Positions 54,741 through 62,618 of a stretch of DNA of 64,000 nucleotides are shown here, one piece after another (the stretch's first letter is position 1; every line of letters starts with the position of its first letter). The notes beneath the pieces were generated by a model. That model was not told the DNA's origin and did no database searches. It saw only the letters and a program-made list of their open reading frames with translations. The position numbers were made by a program, and so were the translations under genes. The stretch spans positions 1-64,000 of the forward strand of contig JAUJEA010000019.1 in NCBI GenBank assembly GCA_030442035.1, in the 5' to 3' direction. The DNA is from Splendidivirga corallicola. Lineage in GTDB: Bacteria > Bacteroidota > Bacteroidia > Cytophagales > Cyclobacteriaceae.

Positions 54741-55646
54741 ATGATTGGAAATACCCCATTGATCAAACTAAAACGGCTTTCTGAACCGGGTTGTGCCGAG
54801 ATCTATGTCAAGTATGAAGGTGGCAATCCGACCGGGAGCATGAAAGACCGGATGGCACTTTCCATGATTGAAGGTGCTGAAAAAAGAGGTGAACTTAAAA
54901 CAGGAGGGAGGGTAGTGGAATATACGGGAGGAAGCACGGGGAGCTCCTTGGCCATGGTCTGTGCTACTAAAGGTTATCAGGCTCACTTTGTCACTTCAGA
55001 TGCCTTTGCAAAGGAAAAGCTCCGGACCATGAGTGCCTTTGGAGCGGAACTGGAGATCATTCCAAGTGAAAATGGCTTATTGACCGCCAGGCTCATTGAT
55101 GATATGATTGCCAGGGCGAAGGAATTGAGTAAAACACCCAATACCTTTTGGACGGACCAGGTGAACAATGTAGATAATAGAAATGCTTATCATCAAAGGG
55201 CCAAAGAAATTTTGAATGTTCTTGGAAATGACATTGACGAATTTGTTATGGGAGTAGGAGGGGGTGGATGCTTTTCGGGAAACTCAGAAATATTGAAAGA
55301 AGCCATCCCTTCGATTCGCTGCATTGCCATGGAGCCTCTGCATGTCCGTAACATTTCGGGTGGTGATACATCAGGATCTCATAAATTAGAGGGGATTGGG
55401 CTGTCCTTCGTGCCCTCTATTTTCCGCAATGATCTGGTCGATGAGGTTATTGCTGTTTCAGATGAAGACGCCTATGAAACGGCCAGAAAACTGGCCAGGA
55501 TGGAGGGTATATTTGGCGGAATTACTTCCGGAGCCAACGTATGGGCAGCCATACAAAGGGCAAGAGAAATCGGTGACGGTAAGAAAATCGTGACTGTTGT
55601 GATCGATTCGGGGTTGCGATATCTGAATGGGGATTTGTATCATTGA
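54741..55646 (+). CDS. PLP-dependent cysteine-synthase-family enzyme
   Basis: A 301-residue fold-type II PLP enzyme. Lys of the Schiff base is in PTGSMKDR. The substrate loop, TSGNTG in cysteine synthase, reads TGGSTG. The phosphate loop reads GVGGGGCFSG instead of GVGTGGTITG, and the C-terminal Ser that meets the pyridine ring is in VIDSGLRYL. The changes suggest a cysteine-synthase relative with altered substrate use, such as a beta-elimination enzyme. It lies in an operon with the MarR regulator. Confidence 0.85.
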   Translation: MIGNTPLIKLKRLSEPGCAEIYVKYEGGNPTGSMKDRMALSMIEGAEKRGELKTGGRVVEYTGGSTGSSLAMVCATKGYQAHFVTSDAFAKEKLRTMSAFGAELEIIPSENGLLTARLIDDMIARAKELSKTPNTFWTDQVNNVDNRNAYHQRAKEILNVLGNDIDEFVMGVGGGGCFSGNSEILKEAIPSIRCIAMEPLHVRNISGGDTSGSHKLEGIGLSFVPSIFRNDLVDEVIAVSDEDAYETARKLARMEGIFGGITSGANVWAAIQRAREIGDGKKIVTVVIDSGLRYLNGDLYH

Positions 55647-56071
55647 CAAATGCTCTTTCCCGCTTGTAATGCATTTCCTTGAATATATCATTTCATAGCA
55701 ACCAGATCGCCGGCCTCCAATATCCTGGCTGAAATATTATCGCATTAACCAGCTAACTGAATCATCTTGCGAAAACTATTTTTTAGTTTAAATCAAAACC
55801 TCATGCAACGAATCTAAAAAATAAAGCATCATCATGAAGTATAAAAGGTAAATGCGATAAAACGATTGTATAGCTTAGTTTCTACAATTCCTCCAAAACG
55901 ACTTTTCCATTAGGCTGTGTTTATATCGCTTAGAGTAGATCATCCTCCCACAGTCGAAAATTGAGAAAATTTCACTCAATAAAATGAATTATTAAATGTA
56001 AACATGAGCGACAATCAAGATTATTTTACAGACAAAAGTAAAATTAATAACAGGTCAAACAACTCAAAAAA
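55647..56071. other. 425-bp intergenic region upstream of the DUF2306 gene
   Basis: It has mixed AT-rich sequence with no gene seen. The right end carries one copy of the TTTTAC-N8-GTAAAA box at 56024-56043, listed separately. Confidence 0.5.
56024..56043. promoter_or_regulatory. Candidate PadR box upstream of DUF2306 gene
   Basis: TTTTAC-AGACAAAA-GTAAAA is an inverted repeat of 6-bp arms with an 8-nt spacer, 28 bp before the DUF2306 start. The same 8-nt spacer and right arm occur twice in front of the PadR gene, so these three sites probably bind one regulator. Confidence 0.6.
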
Positions 56072-56920
56072 ATGGATACTAACGTAAAAACCTCAATAAC
56101 GAAACCTGTATTAGCCAACGGATTGAAATTTAGTGCAGCAGCTGGCAAAGCACTGAATTTAGCCGGTAGTTTCTGGTTCTTAGTGGCCATTGCAGGACAA
56201 TGGATATTTACCTATTATGTTATGGCCCTTTACGGAGGTTCCACAATACAGGGCAATTTGGAGGTGTGGGGAGATGTCCTGCCTCATGGTATTATGGAAG
56301 GGGATCCGATGGGTAATGCTGCTTTGGCTGGCCATCTTTTCCTGGCAATCCTGATTATGGGTCTTGGACCACTTCAGTTCATTCCATATATCCGGAATCA
56401 CGCACGAAAATTTCACCGTTTGAATGGCCGTATGTATCTGCTGGCGGTTGTCGTAACGAGTATTGCTGGCTTGTACATGATCTGGACACGTGGAACAGTT
56501 GGTGGTCTTATCATGCATGTAGGGATTAGTCTGGATGCTGTATTGATCCTGCTATTTGCCTACCTGGCATGGCGATATGCGGTTGCTCGACAAATTAAAA
56601 TACATCGTCGTTGGGCGCTTCGGTTGTTTATTGTCGTAAGTGGCGTTTGGTTCTTTAGGGTAGGGTTGATGTTATGGATTTTGTTGAATAAGGGCCCTGT
56701 CGGATTTGATCCCGAAACTTTTCAAGGTCCTTTTCTAAGTTTCTGGACTTTCGGTCAATATCTGGTGCCACTTGCCATCCTCGAACTGTATCTATTCACA
56801 AGGGATAAAGGAAGTGCAGTGGGACGTTTTGCCATGGCCGGAGCATTGCTTGTTCTGACCTTTGCCATGGGGATAGGAATTTTCGGTGCCACCATGGGAT
56901 TATGGCTTCCCAGAATCTAA
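56072..56920 (+). CDS. DUF2306 membrane protein
   Basis: A 282-residue protein with about seven membrane helices. The DUF2306 core is visible as GHLFLAILIMGLGPLQFIPYIRNHARKFHRLNGRMYLLAVVVTSIAGLYM (read across several helices), with conserved His residues near H-A-R-K-F-H-R and later KIHRRWALRLF. Function is unknown for the family; the histidines might bind a metal or heme. It has its own upstream copy of the PadR-type box and precedes the padR-permease operon. Confidence 0.8.
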   Translation: MDTNVKTSITKPVLANGLKFSAAAGKALNLAGSFWFLVAIAGQWIFTYYVMALYGGSTIQGNLEVWGDVLPHGIMEGDPMGNAALAGHLFLAILIMGLGPLQFIPYIRNHARKFHRLNGRMYLLAVVVTSIAGLYMIWTRGTVGGLIMHVGISLDAVLILLFAYLAWRYAVARQIKIHRRWALRLFIVVSGVWFFRVGLMLWILLNKGPVGFDPETFQGPFLSFWTFGQYLVPLAILELYLFTRDKGSAVGRFAMAGALLVLTFAMGIGIFGATMGLWLPRI

Positions 56921-56974
56921 CATACGCATAGTAAGTTTTCTATGAGGATTGAAAAATGATTTTCCATAGCAATA

Positions 56975-57035
56975 TTTTACAGACAAAAGTAAACTTTATT
57001 ATTTTAAAACACTTATATTGCAGACAAAAGTAAAT
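56975..57035. promoter_or_regulatory. Two candidate PadR boxes upstream of padR
   Basis: TTTTAC-AGACAAAA-GTAAAC at 56975-56994 and ATTGC-AGACAAAA-GTAAAT at 57017-57035 share the box found at 56024. The spacers start 41 bp apart, about four helical turns. They end 9 bp before the PadR start, suiting autorepression. Confidence 0.6.
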
Positions 57036-57044
57036 TAAATACTC

Positions 57045-57383
57045 ATGAGTAGAATACATCTTGGCGAATTCGAAGAAATTGTTTTGCTAACGGTTGGTGT
57101 GTTATATGATGATGCGTATGCTGTGGCCATCACCAAGGAAATCACAAAACAATCCGGCCGTTCGGTCAATGTAAGTGCTGTGCATAAATCATTATATCGC
57201 CTTGAGAAGAAAGGGATGTTAGATTCCCGATTAGGTGATCCTGAATCCAAAAGAGGAGGGAAGAGGAAGCGATTGTTCTCCATCACACCCTTTGGGAAAA
57301 AAGCATTGGATGAATCCATGGAATTAAGGATGAGCCTCAGAACACAAATACCGGAGCTCGCTTTTAAATGGCAAATGGGTTAG
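57045..57383 (+). CDS. PadR-family transcriptional regulator
   Basis: A 112-residue winged-helix protein: LGEFEEIVLLTVGVLYDDAYAVAI, helix-turn-helix VNVSAVHKSLYRLEKKGMLDS, and wing GGKRKRLFSITPFGKKAL. It is the short PadR type that in Bacteroidota heads operons of prefix-domain permeases. The permease ATG starts 1 bp after its stop. It probably represses the permease operon and, by the shared boxes, the DUF2306 gene. Confidence 0.93.
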   Translation: MSRIHLGEFEEIVLLTVGVLYDDAYAVAITKEITKQSGRSVNVSAVHKSLYRLEKKGMLDSRLGDPESKRGGKRKRLFSITPFGKKALDESMELRMSLRTQIPELAFKWQMG

Positions 57384-57384
57384 C

Positions 57385-59976
57385 ATGCGTGAGAAAATTA
57401 ACATACCCAAAATACCCCATGCCTTTTTCAAATGGTATTGTCAACAGGAAAAGTATGAGGAGTTGCATGGCGATCTGGAAGAATTCTACTATGAAAGAGT
57501 GACTGAATTGGGGGCTGCAAAAGCCCGGTTATGCTACCTGATTGATGTCATTCGCTGTTGTCAACCTTATGCTTGGAAAAAAACGAAAGGTCAAACAAAC
57601 TCAAATATTATGATGTTCAAAAACTATTACAAAACTTCGTCCAGGAGTTTGATGAAAAGCCCTTTAAGCTCTTTCATCAACGTATTCGGACTTTCCGTGG
57701 CTATTGGTATTTGCCTGGTCGTTTACACTTTTCTAGCCTGGGATCATAGCATTGATCGTTTTCATGAATATAAAAATGAAGTTTATCTGGCTACTTTTTT
57801 TGCCGACCGTGATGGCACCGAACAACAGTATGGCATGACACCCACACCATTGGGAGAAATGTTACGGGAAGATTTTACACATATTAAAAAAGTATGCAGA
57901 CTGGAAGATAGAAATGTGGTGCTGAAATATGAAGACAAGGTATTTCACGAACAGGTACGGTATTCAGATCCGGAATTTCTGGAGATGTTTACTTTTCCGT
58001 TGAAATGGGGATCTCCTGGGTCACTTTCAGATGCCAACAGTATTATTCTCAGTGAGGAAATGTCAATCAAATACTTCGGAGAAGAGAATCCTGTTGGTCA
58101 GGATATGTTGATGATCTTTGGTAAAGACAACAATAAACTTTTCAAAGTCACAGGCGTAGCCGAGGCTTTTCCTAAGGCACATGCTATTGATTTCGATTTT
58201 CTGATCAATTTTGAAAATTTTAAAATATCGGACCCTACCTATGATTTGAACGACTGGAGCGGCTTTGTGAATGCTACTTTGATCCAGGTTGATAATCCGT
58301 CAGATTTGGCGGATATAACAGGAGGAATGGAGAAGTACAGGATTCTACAAAATGAAGTGCAGGAAGATTGGGCCATTTCATCCTTCACCTTTGAACGATT
58401 AGCGGACTTGCATGAAAAATCAGGAAATATAGAAGGTGATATTTCTTATGATGACAATCTCGAAGCACGAATAGGGATGCCCGTTATAGCACTTTTTATG
58501 CTGGTGTTGGCTTGCCTTAATTATATCAATATTGCCATAGTATCAGCAGCCAAAAGATTGAAAGAAATTGGTTTGAGAAAAGTCATAGGCGCTCATCGAA
58601 GGCAGGTCATTGTTCAGTTTTTAGCGGAAAACATATTGATTACATTTTTTGCCTTGATCCTCGGGTGTATATTGGCTGTCACCATTTTCATTCCCTGGTT
58701 GGCTCAATTGGCAGGGTGGGAAATGGAACTTCAGCTTATCGATAAGAATCTATGGATATTCCTGGTAGCTATTTTACTCATTACAGGAATTGCATCAGGT
58801 ATTTATCCTGCCTTTTACATTTCAAAATTTGATGCAGTAAAAATATTTAAAGGTTCCGTGAAATTTGGTAAGAAAAACCCATTGACAAAGGTATTTCTTG
58901 GCACCCAATTAATATTAGCATGTATTACCATTACTGCCGGTGTAGTATTTACTCAAAACAATACCTATCAATCCACTAGAAGTTGGGGATACCAGCAAAA
59001 AGGTGCAATTTATGTGCACATGCCAGATACAACGGCCTTTGAACAATTGCAAGCAACCATGATTCAAAATCCCAATGTTGTGGCGATTTCCGGTTCTGCA
59101 CATCACCTGGGCAAAGATATGGCTTCTGTAGTAGTTCATGTACCTGGTCGGCAATACGAAGTCAATGAATTGATCGTTGATCCCGGTTATTTTGAAACAA
59201 TGGGATTACAGCTTATCGATGGCAGGGTTTTCCAGGACCATCCTGAAAGTGATAAACAAGCTATAATCGTGAATGAACAGTTTGTTAAAAAACTGGCCTT
59301 AAACGAACCTATAGGACAACTATTTGAGATCGACAGCGCGAAATATGAGGTGATTGGTGTCATAAAGGACTTTCATTTTTATAGTTTCTTCAACAAGATC
59401 GAACCAACCATTTTCCGGGTTGCCAATCCCGGTCAATATCATTATTTGTCTTTAAGAGTAAATGATGGTTCCGAAAAAGAAACTTACCAGGCACTGCAAG
59501 ATCAATGGGCAAGCCTCTTTCCTGAAATTCCCTTTCAGGGAGGTTATCAGGAAGATGTCTGGGGTGAATATTTCCATATGACCAATACCGCAGAAAGGTT
59601 CAATAAGGTTATTGCCTTTGTAGCGGTACTACTAGCCAGTTTAGGACTATATGGTCTGGTCACACTCAATGTATCCGGGAGAACCAGGGAGTTTAGTATT
59701 AGAAAAACTTTAGGTGCCGGGATCAGGAATATAACATCAAACATTGTCAGACAATACATGATTTTGGCTGCGGTGGCCCTTCTCATTGGTGCTCCGATCA
59801 GCTACGTCTTTATCGAAGCTTATTTGGATATGCTTTTTGTTTATCACATACCTATGAGTTATTCAAGCGTGGCCATATCGGTTGTCATTCTGACCCTGGT
59901 TCTGCTTGCGGTAATATCGACGCAAATCAGGAAGGTCTCAAAATCCAATCCAGTAGATGGACTAAAGGCGGAATAA
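57385..59976 (+). CDS. FtsX/MacB-type permease with N-terminal permease prefix domain (copy 1)
   Basis: An 863-residue protein. Residues 1-75 form the PadR-linked prefix domain (IPKIPHAFFKWYCQQEKYEELHGDLEEFYYERV, read as one helical block, then IRCCQPYAWKK). The MacB-type body follows: an N-terminal helix near 95-117, periplasmic domain, FtsX unit near 365-500 (LKEIGLRKVIGAHRRQVI), a second periplasmic domain and FtsX unit near 745-860 (TREFSIRKTLGAGIRN). It is an inner-membrane transporter or mechanotransmitter needing a separate ATPase. It is followed 26 bp later by a close paralogue. Confidence 0.92.
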   Translation: MREKINIPKIPHAFFKWYCQQEKYEELHGDLEEFYYERVTELGAAKARLCYLIDVIRCCQPYAWKKTKGQTNSNIMMFKNYYKTSSRSLMKSPLSSFINVFGLSVAIGICLVVYTFLAWDHSIDRFHEYKNEVYLATFFADRDGTEQQYGMTPTPLGEMLREDFTHIKKVCRLEDRNVVLKYEDKVFHEQVRYSDPEFLEMFTFPLKWGSPGSLSDANSIILSEEMSIKYFGEENPVGQDMLMIFGKDNNKLFKVTGVAEAFPKAHAIDFDFLINFENFKISDPTYDLNDWSGFVNATLIQVDNPSDLADITGGMEKYRILQNEVQEDWAISSFTFERLADLHEKSGNIEGDISYDDNLEARIGMPVIALFMLVLACLNYINIAIVSAAKRLKEIGLRKVIGAHRRQVIVQFLAENILITFFALILGCILAVTIFIPWLAQLAGWEMELQLIDKNLWIFLVAILLITGIASGIYPAFYISKFDAVKIFKGSVKFGKKNPLTKVFLGTQLILACITITAGVVFTQNNTYQSTRSWGYQQKGAIYVHMPDTTAFEQLQATMIQNPNVVAISGSAHHLGKDMASVVVHVPGRQYEVNELIVDPGYFETMGLQLIDGRVFQDHPESDKQAIIVNEQFVKKLALNEPIGQLFEIDSAKYEVIGVIKDFHFYSFFNKIEPTIFRVANPGQYHYLSLRVNDGSEKETYQALQDQWASLFPEIPFQGGYQEDVWGEYFHMTNTAERFNKVIAFVAVLLASLGLYGLVTLNVSGRTREFSIRKTLGAGIRNITSNIVRQYMILAAVALLIGAPISYVFIEAYLDMLFVYHIPMSYSSVAISVVILTLVLLAVISTQIRKVSKSNPVDGLKAE

Positions 59977-60002
59977 AAAAATGTGACATACCCCGGATTA
60001 GC

Positions 60003-62591
60003 ATGAGTAAGAAAATCAACATACCCAAAATACCACATGCCTTTTTCAGGTGGTACTGTAAAAAGGAAAGGTACGAGGAATTACATGGAGATCTCGAGGA
60101 GTTCTATTATGAAAGAGCGGAAGATAAGGGGTTATTGAAAGCTCGCATGCATTACTTATTTGATGTCATCCGGTGTTGTCAACCCTATGCCTGGAAAAAA
60201 TCAAAAGGTCAAACAAACCCAAACATCATGATGATCAACAACTATTTTAAGACTTCTTTCAGAAATAGCAGAAAAAATCCGTTAAACGCATTCATCAATG
60301 TCTTTGGGCTTTCGGCAGCTATTGGTATTTGTTTGATAGCATATTCTTTTTTGGAGTGGGAATATAACCTGGATCAATTCCATGAAAATAAACGTGAGGT
60401 CTACCTGACTACTTTTTTCTCAAACCGCGATGGCAGTATACAGCATTATGGCATGAGTCCTAAGCCACTGGGAGAAATGTTGAAAGCTGATTTTGCTCAA
60501 ATTAAAAAAGTTTGCCGATTGCAGGATCAAAATGTGGTCGTAAAAAATGAGGACAAAGTATTTCATGAACAAGTACGTTATTCGGATCCTGAGTTTTTGG
60601 AGATGTTTACCTTCCCGCTCAAATGGGGATCGCCGGCTTCCCTGGCCGATCTGAACAGCATTATTCTTAGTGACGAAATGTCAATCAAATACTTTGGAGA
60701 GAAGAACCCGATTGGACAAGATATATTGATCATTTTTGGAAAAGATAATAAAAAAGTATTTAAGGTAAGTGGCGTAGCCGAACCATTTCCTAAAGCGCAT
60801 GCCATAGAATTCGACTTTCTGGTCAATTTCGAAAACTTACAAATAGCCGACCCAGGCTATAATCCAAATGACTGGAGCGGTTTTGTCACAGCTACTTTGA
60901 TACAGGTCGCAGATCCATCCGATATGGAGCCTATTGTTCAAGGAATGGAAAAATACCTGACGCTTCATAGTGAAGGGCAAGACGATTGGACTATTGCTTC
61001 TTTTGATTTTGTCAGGTTGGAAGATCTTAATCGAAGATCAGGACAGATCAGAAATGACATTTCCTTTGGGTATCCACCACAAAAATTTGTGTTACCCATA
61101 ATTGCTATGTTAATACTTGCCCTGGCATGTTTTAACTACATCAATATTGCCATTGTTTCGGCCACTAAAAGGCTTAAGGAAATCGGATTAAGAAAAACCA
61201 TAGGAGCCAGTAGAGGCCAGGTCATTTTTCAATTTTTGGCTGAAAACATCATGATCACCTTTTTTGCATTGGTGGTTGGTGTCATGTTGAGTGCCTTCAT
61301 TATGATTCCCTGGTTCAATCGTTTGTTCGAATCGGAATTGGAACTCAAATTGATTGATACAAAGCTTTGGATGTATTTGTTGTTCATTTTGCTCTTTACT
61401 GGAGTAGCATCCGGACTATATCCGGCACTTTATATCTCGAGATTCAGGGTTGTCAAAATATTTAAAGGATCCGTGAGGTTTGGGACTAAAAATCCATTGA
61501 CCAAAGTTTTTTTAGCCCTTCAATTGATCCTGACATGCCTGTGCATTACCTGTGGGATCACACTTACTCAAAACACTTTCTACCTGAACAACCGAAGCTG
61601 GGGTTATGATCAAGATGCTGCTTTGTATGCTGTGGTTGATGACTATGGTTCTTTTACACAATTGCAGACGGCCATGCTTCAACAAATAAATGTTCTATCG
61701 CTTTCTGGTTCAGAACATCATCTTGGTAAAGTTATTACAAATGCTGCCGTGGAGATGCCTGATCAACAATACCAGGTACGCCAACTATCTGTTGATGAGA
61801 ATTATTTTGAAACTATGGGATTAAGCCTGAAGGAAGGCAGGGTTTTTAATGGACCCTATCCAAGTGACAAAACTGCCTTGATTGTCAATGAAACGTTAGT
61901 CAGAAATATGGATTTAACGCAACCTATTGGGCAAACATTAAAGATTGATAGTTCCAAATATGAAATTATTGGTGTATTGGAAGATTTCCATATCTACAAC
62001 TTTGAGGATGAGATCCGTCCAACAGTTTTTAGTGTAGCTAACCCTGAAGATTTCCAGTATTTATCCTTGCAAGTCAAAAATGGCACGGAGCAAGAAACCT
62101 ATAAGGCCTTGCAGGAGCAATGGACAATTCTTTTTCCTGAAATTCCCTTTCAGGGAGGATATCAGTCTGAAGTTTTGGGTGCTTACGTTGAAGAGGCTGC
62201 CAGCGGGGCCGAGTTTCTCATGACAGTGTCTTTTATTGCCGTGATGCTGGTAAGTTTAGGATGGTATGGGCTGGTTATGCTCAATGTAGCCGGTAGGACC
62301 AGAGAATTTAGTATTAAAAAGGTTTTAGGTGCCTCGCTCAGAAACATCGCCTCCAATATTTCCAGACAGTATGCGCTGTTGGTTACGATAGCATTGCTTA
62401 TTGGGATTCCATTGAGCCATGTGACCATGGAGGCTTTTCTGGGCATGCTTTACCATTATCATATGCCAATAACTTTCTCACCGGTTAGCGTTGCTGTCAT
62501 GATATTGATAAGCGTCTTACTGATCGTATTGGCTACCCAAATTTACAAGGTATCAAAATCGAATCCAGTGGAAGGATTGAAAGCTGAATAA
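60003..62591 (+). CDS. FtsX/MacB-type permease with N-terminal permease prefix domain (copy 2)
   Basis: An 862-residue tandem paralogue of the 57385 gene, colinear from end to end with similar prefix domain (FFRWYCKKERYEELHGDLEEF), the same FtsX motifs (LKEIGLRKTIGASRGQVI; TREFSIKKVLGASLRNI) and the identical ending SNPVEGLKAE-type tail. Most substitutions are in the second periplasmic domain. The gap of 26 bp on each side supports one transcript with copies 1 and 3. The two could form a heterodimer. Confidence 0.92.
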   Translation: MSKKINIPKIPHAFFRWYCKKERYEELHGDLEEFYYERAEDKGLLKARMHYLFDVIRCCQPYAWKKSKGQTNPNIMMINNYFKTSFRNSRKNPLNAFINVFGLSAAIGICLIAYSFLEWEYNLDQFHENKREVYLTTFFSNRDGSIQHYGMSPKPLGEMLKADFAQIKKVCRLQDQNVVVKNEDKVFHEQVRYSDPEFLEMFTFPLKWGSPASLADLNSIILSDEMSIKYFGEKNPIGQDILIIFGKDNKKVFKVSGVAEPFPKAHAIEFDFLVNFENLQIADPGYNPNDWSGFVTATLIQVADPSDMEPIVQGMEKYLTLHSEGQDDWTIASFDFVRLEDLNRRSGQIRNDISFGYPPQKFVLPIIAMLILALACFNYINIAIVSATKRLKEIGLRKTIGASRGQVIFQFLAENIMITFFALVVGVMLSAFIMIPWFNRLFESELELKLIDTKLWMYLLFILLFTGVASGLYPALYISRFRVVKIFKGSVRFGTKNPLTKVFLALQLILTCLCITCGITLTQNTFYLNNRSWGYDQDAALYAVVDDYGSFTQLQTAMLQQINVLSLSGSEHHLGKVITNAAVEMPDQQYQVRQLSVDENYFETMGLSLKEGRVFNGPYPSDKTALIVNETLVRNMDLTQPIGQTLKIDSSKYEIIGVLEDFHIYNFEDEIRPTVFSVANPEDFQYLSLQVKNGTEQETYKALQEQWTILFPEIPFQGGYQSEVLGAYVEEAASGAEFLMTVSFIAVMLVSLGWYGLVMLNVAGRTREFSIKKVLGASLRNIASNISRQYALLVTIALLIGIPLSHVTMEAFLGMLYHYHMPITFSPVSVAVMILISVLLIVLATQIYKVSKSNPVEGLKAE

Positions 62592-62618
62592 CAACACAAC
62601 AACATAGGAAGGATTAGC

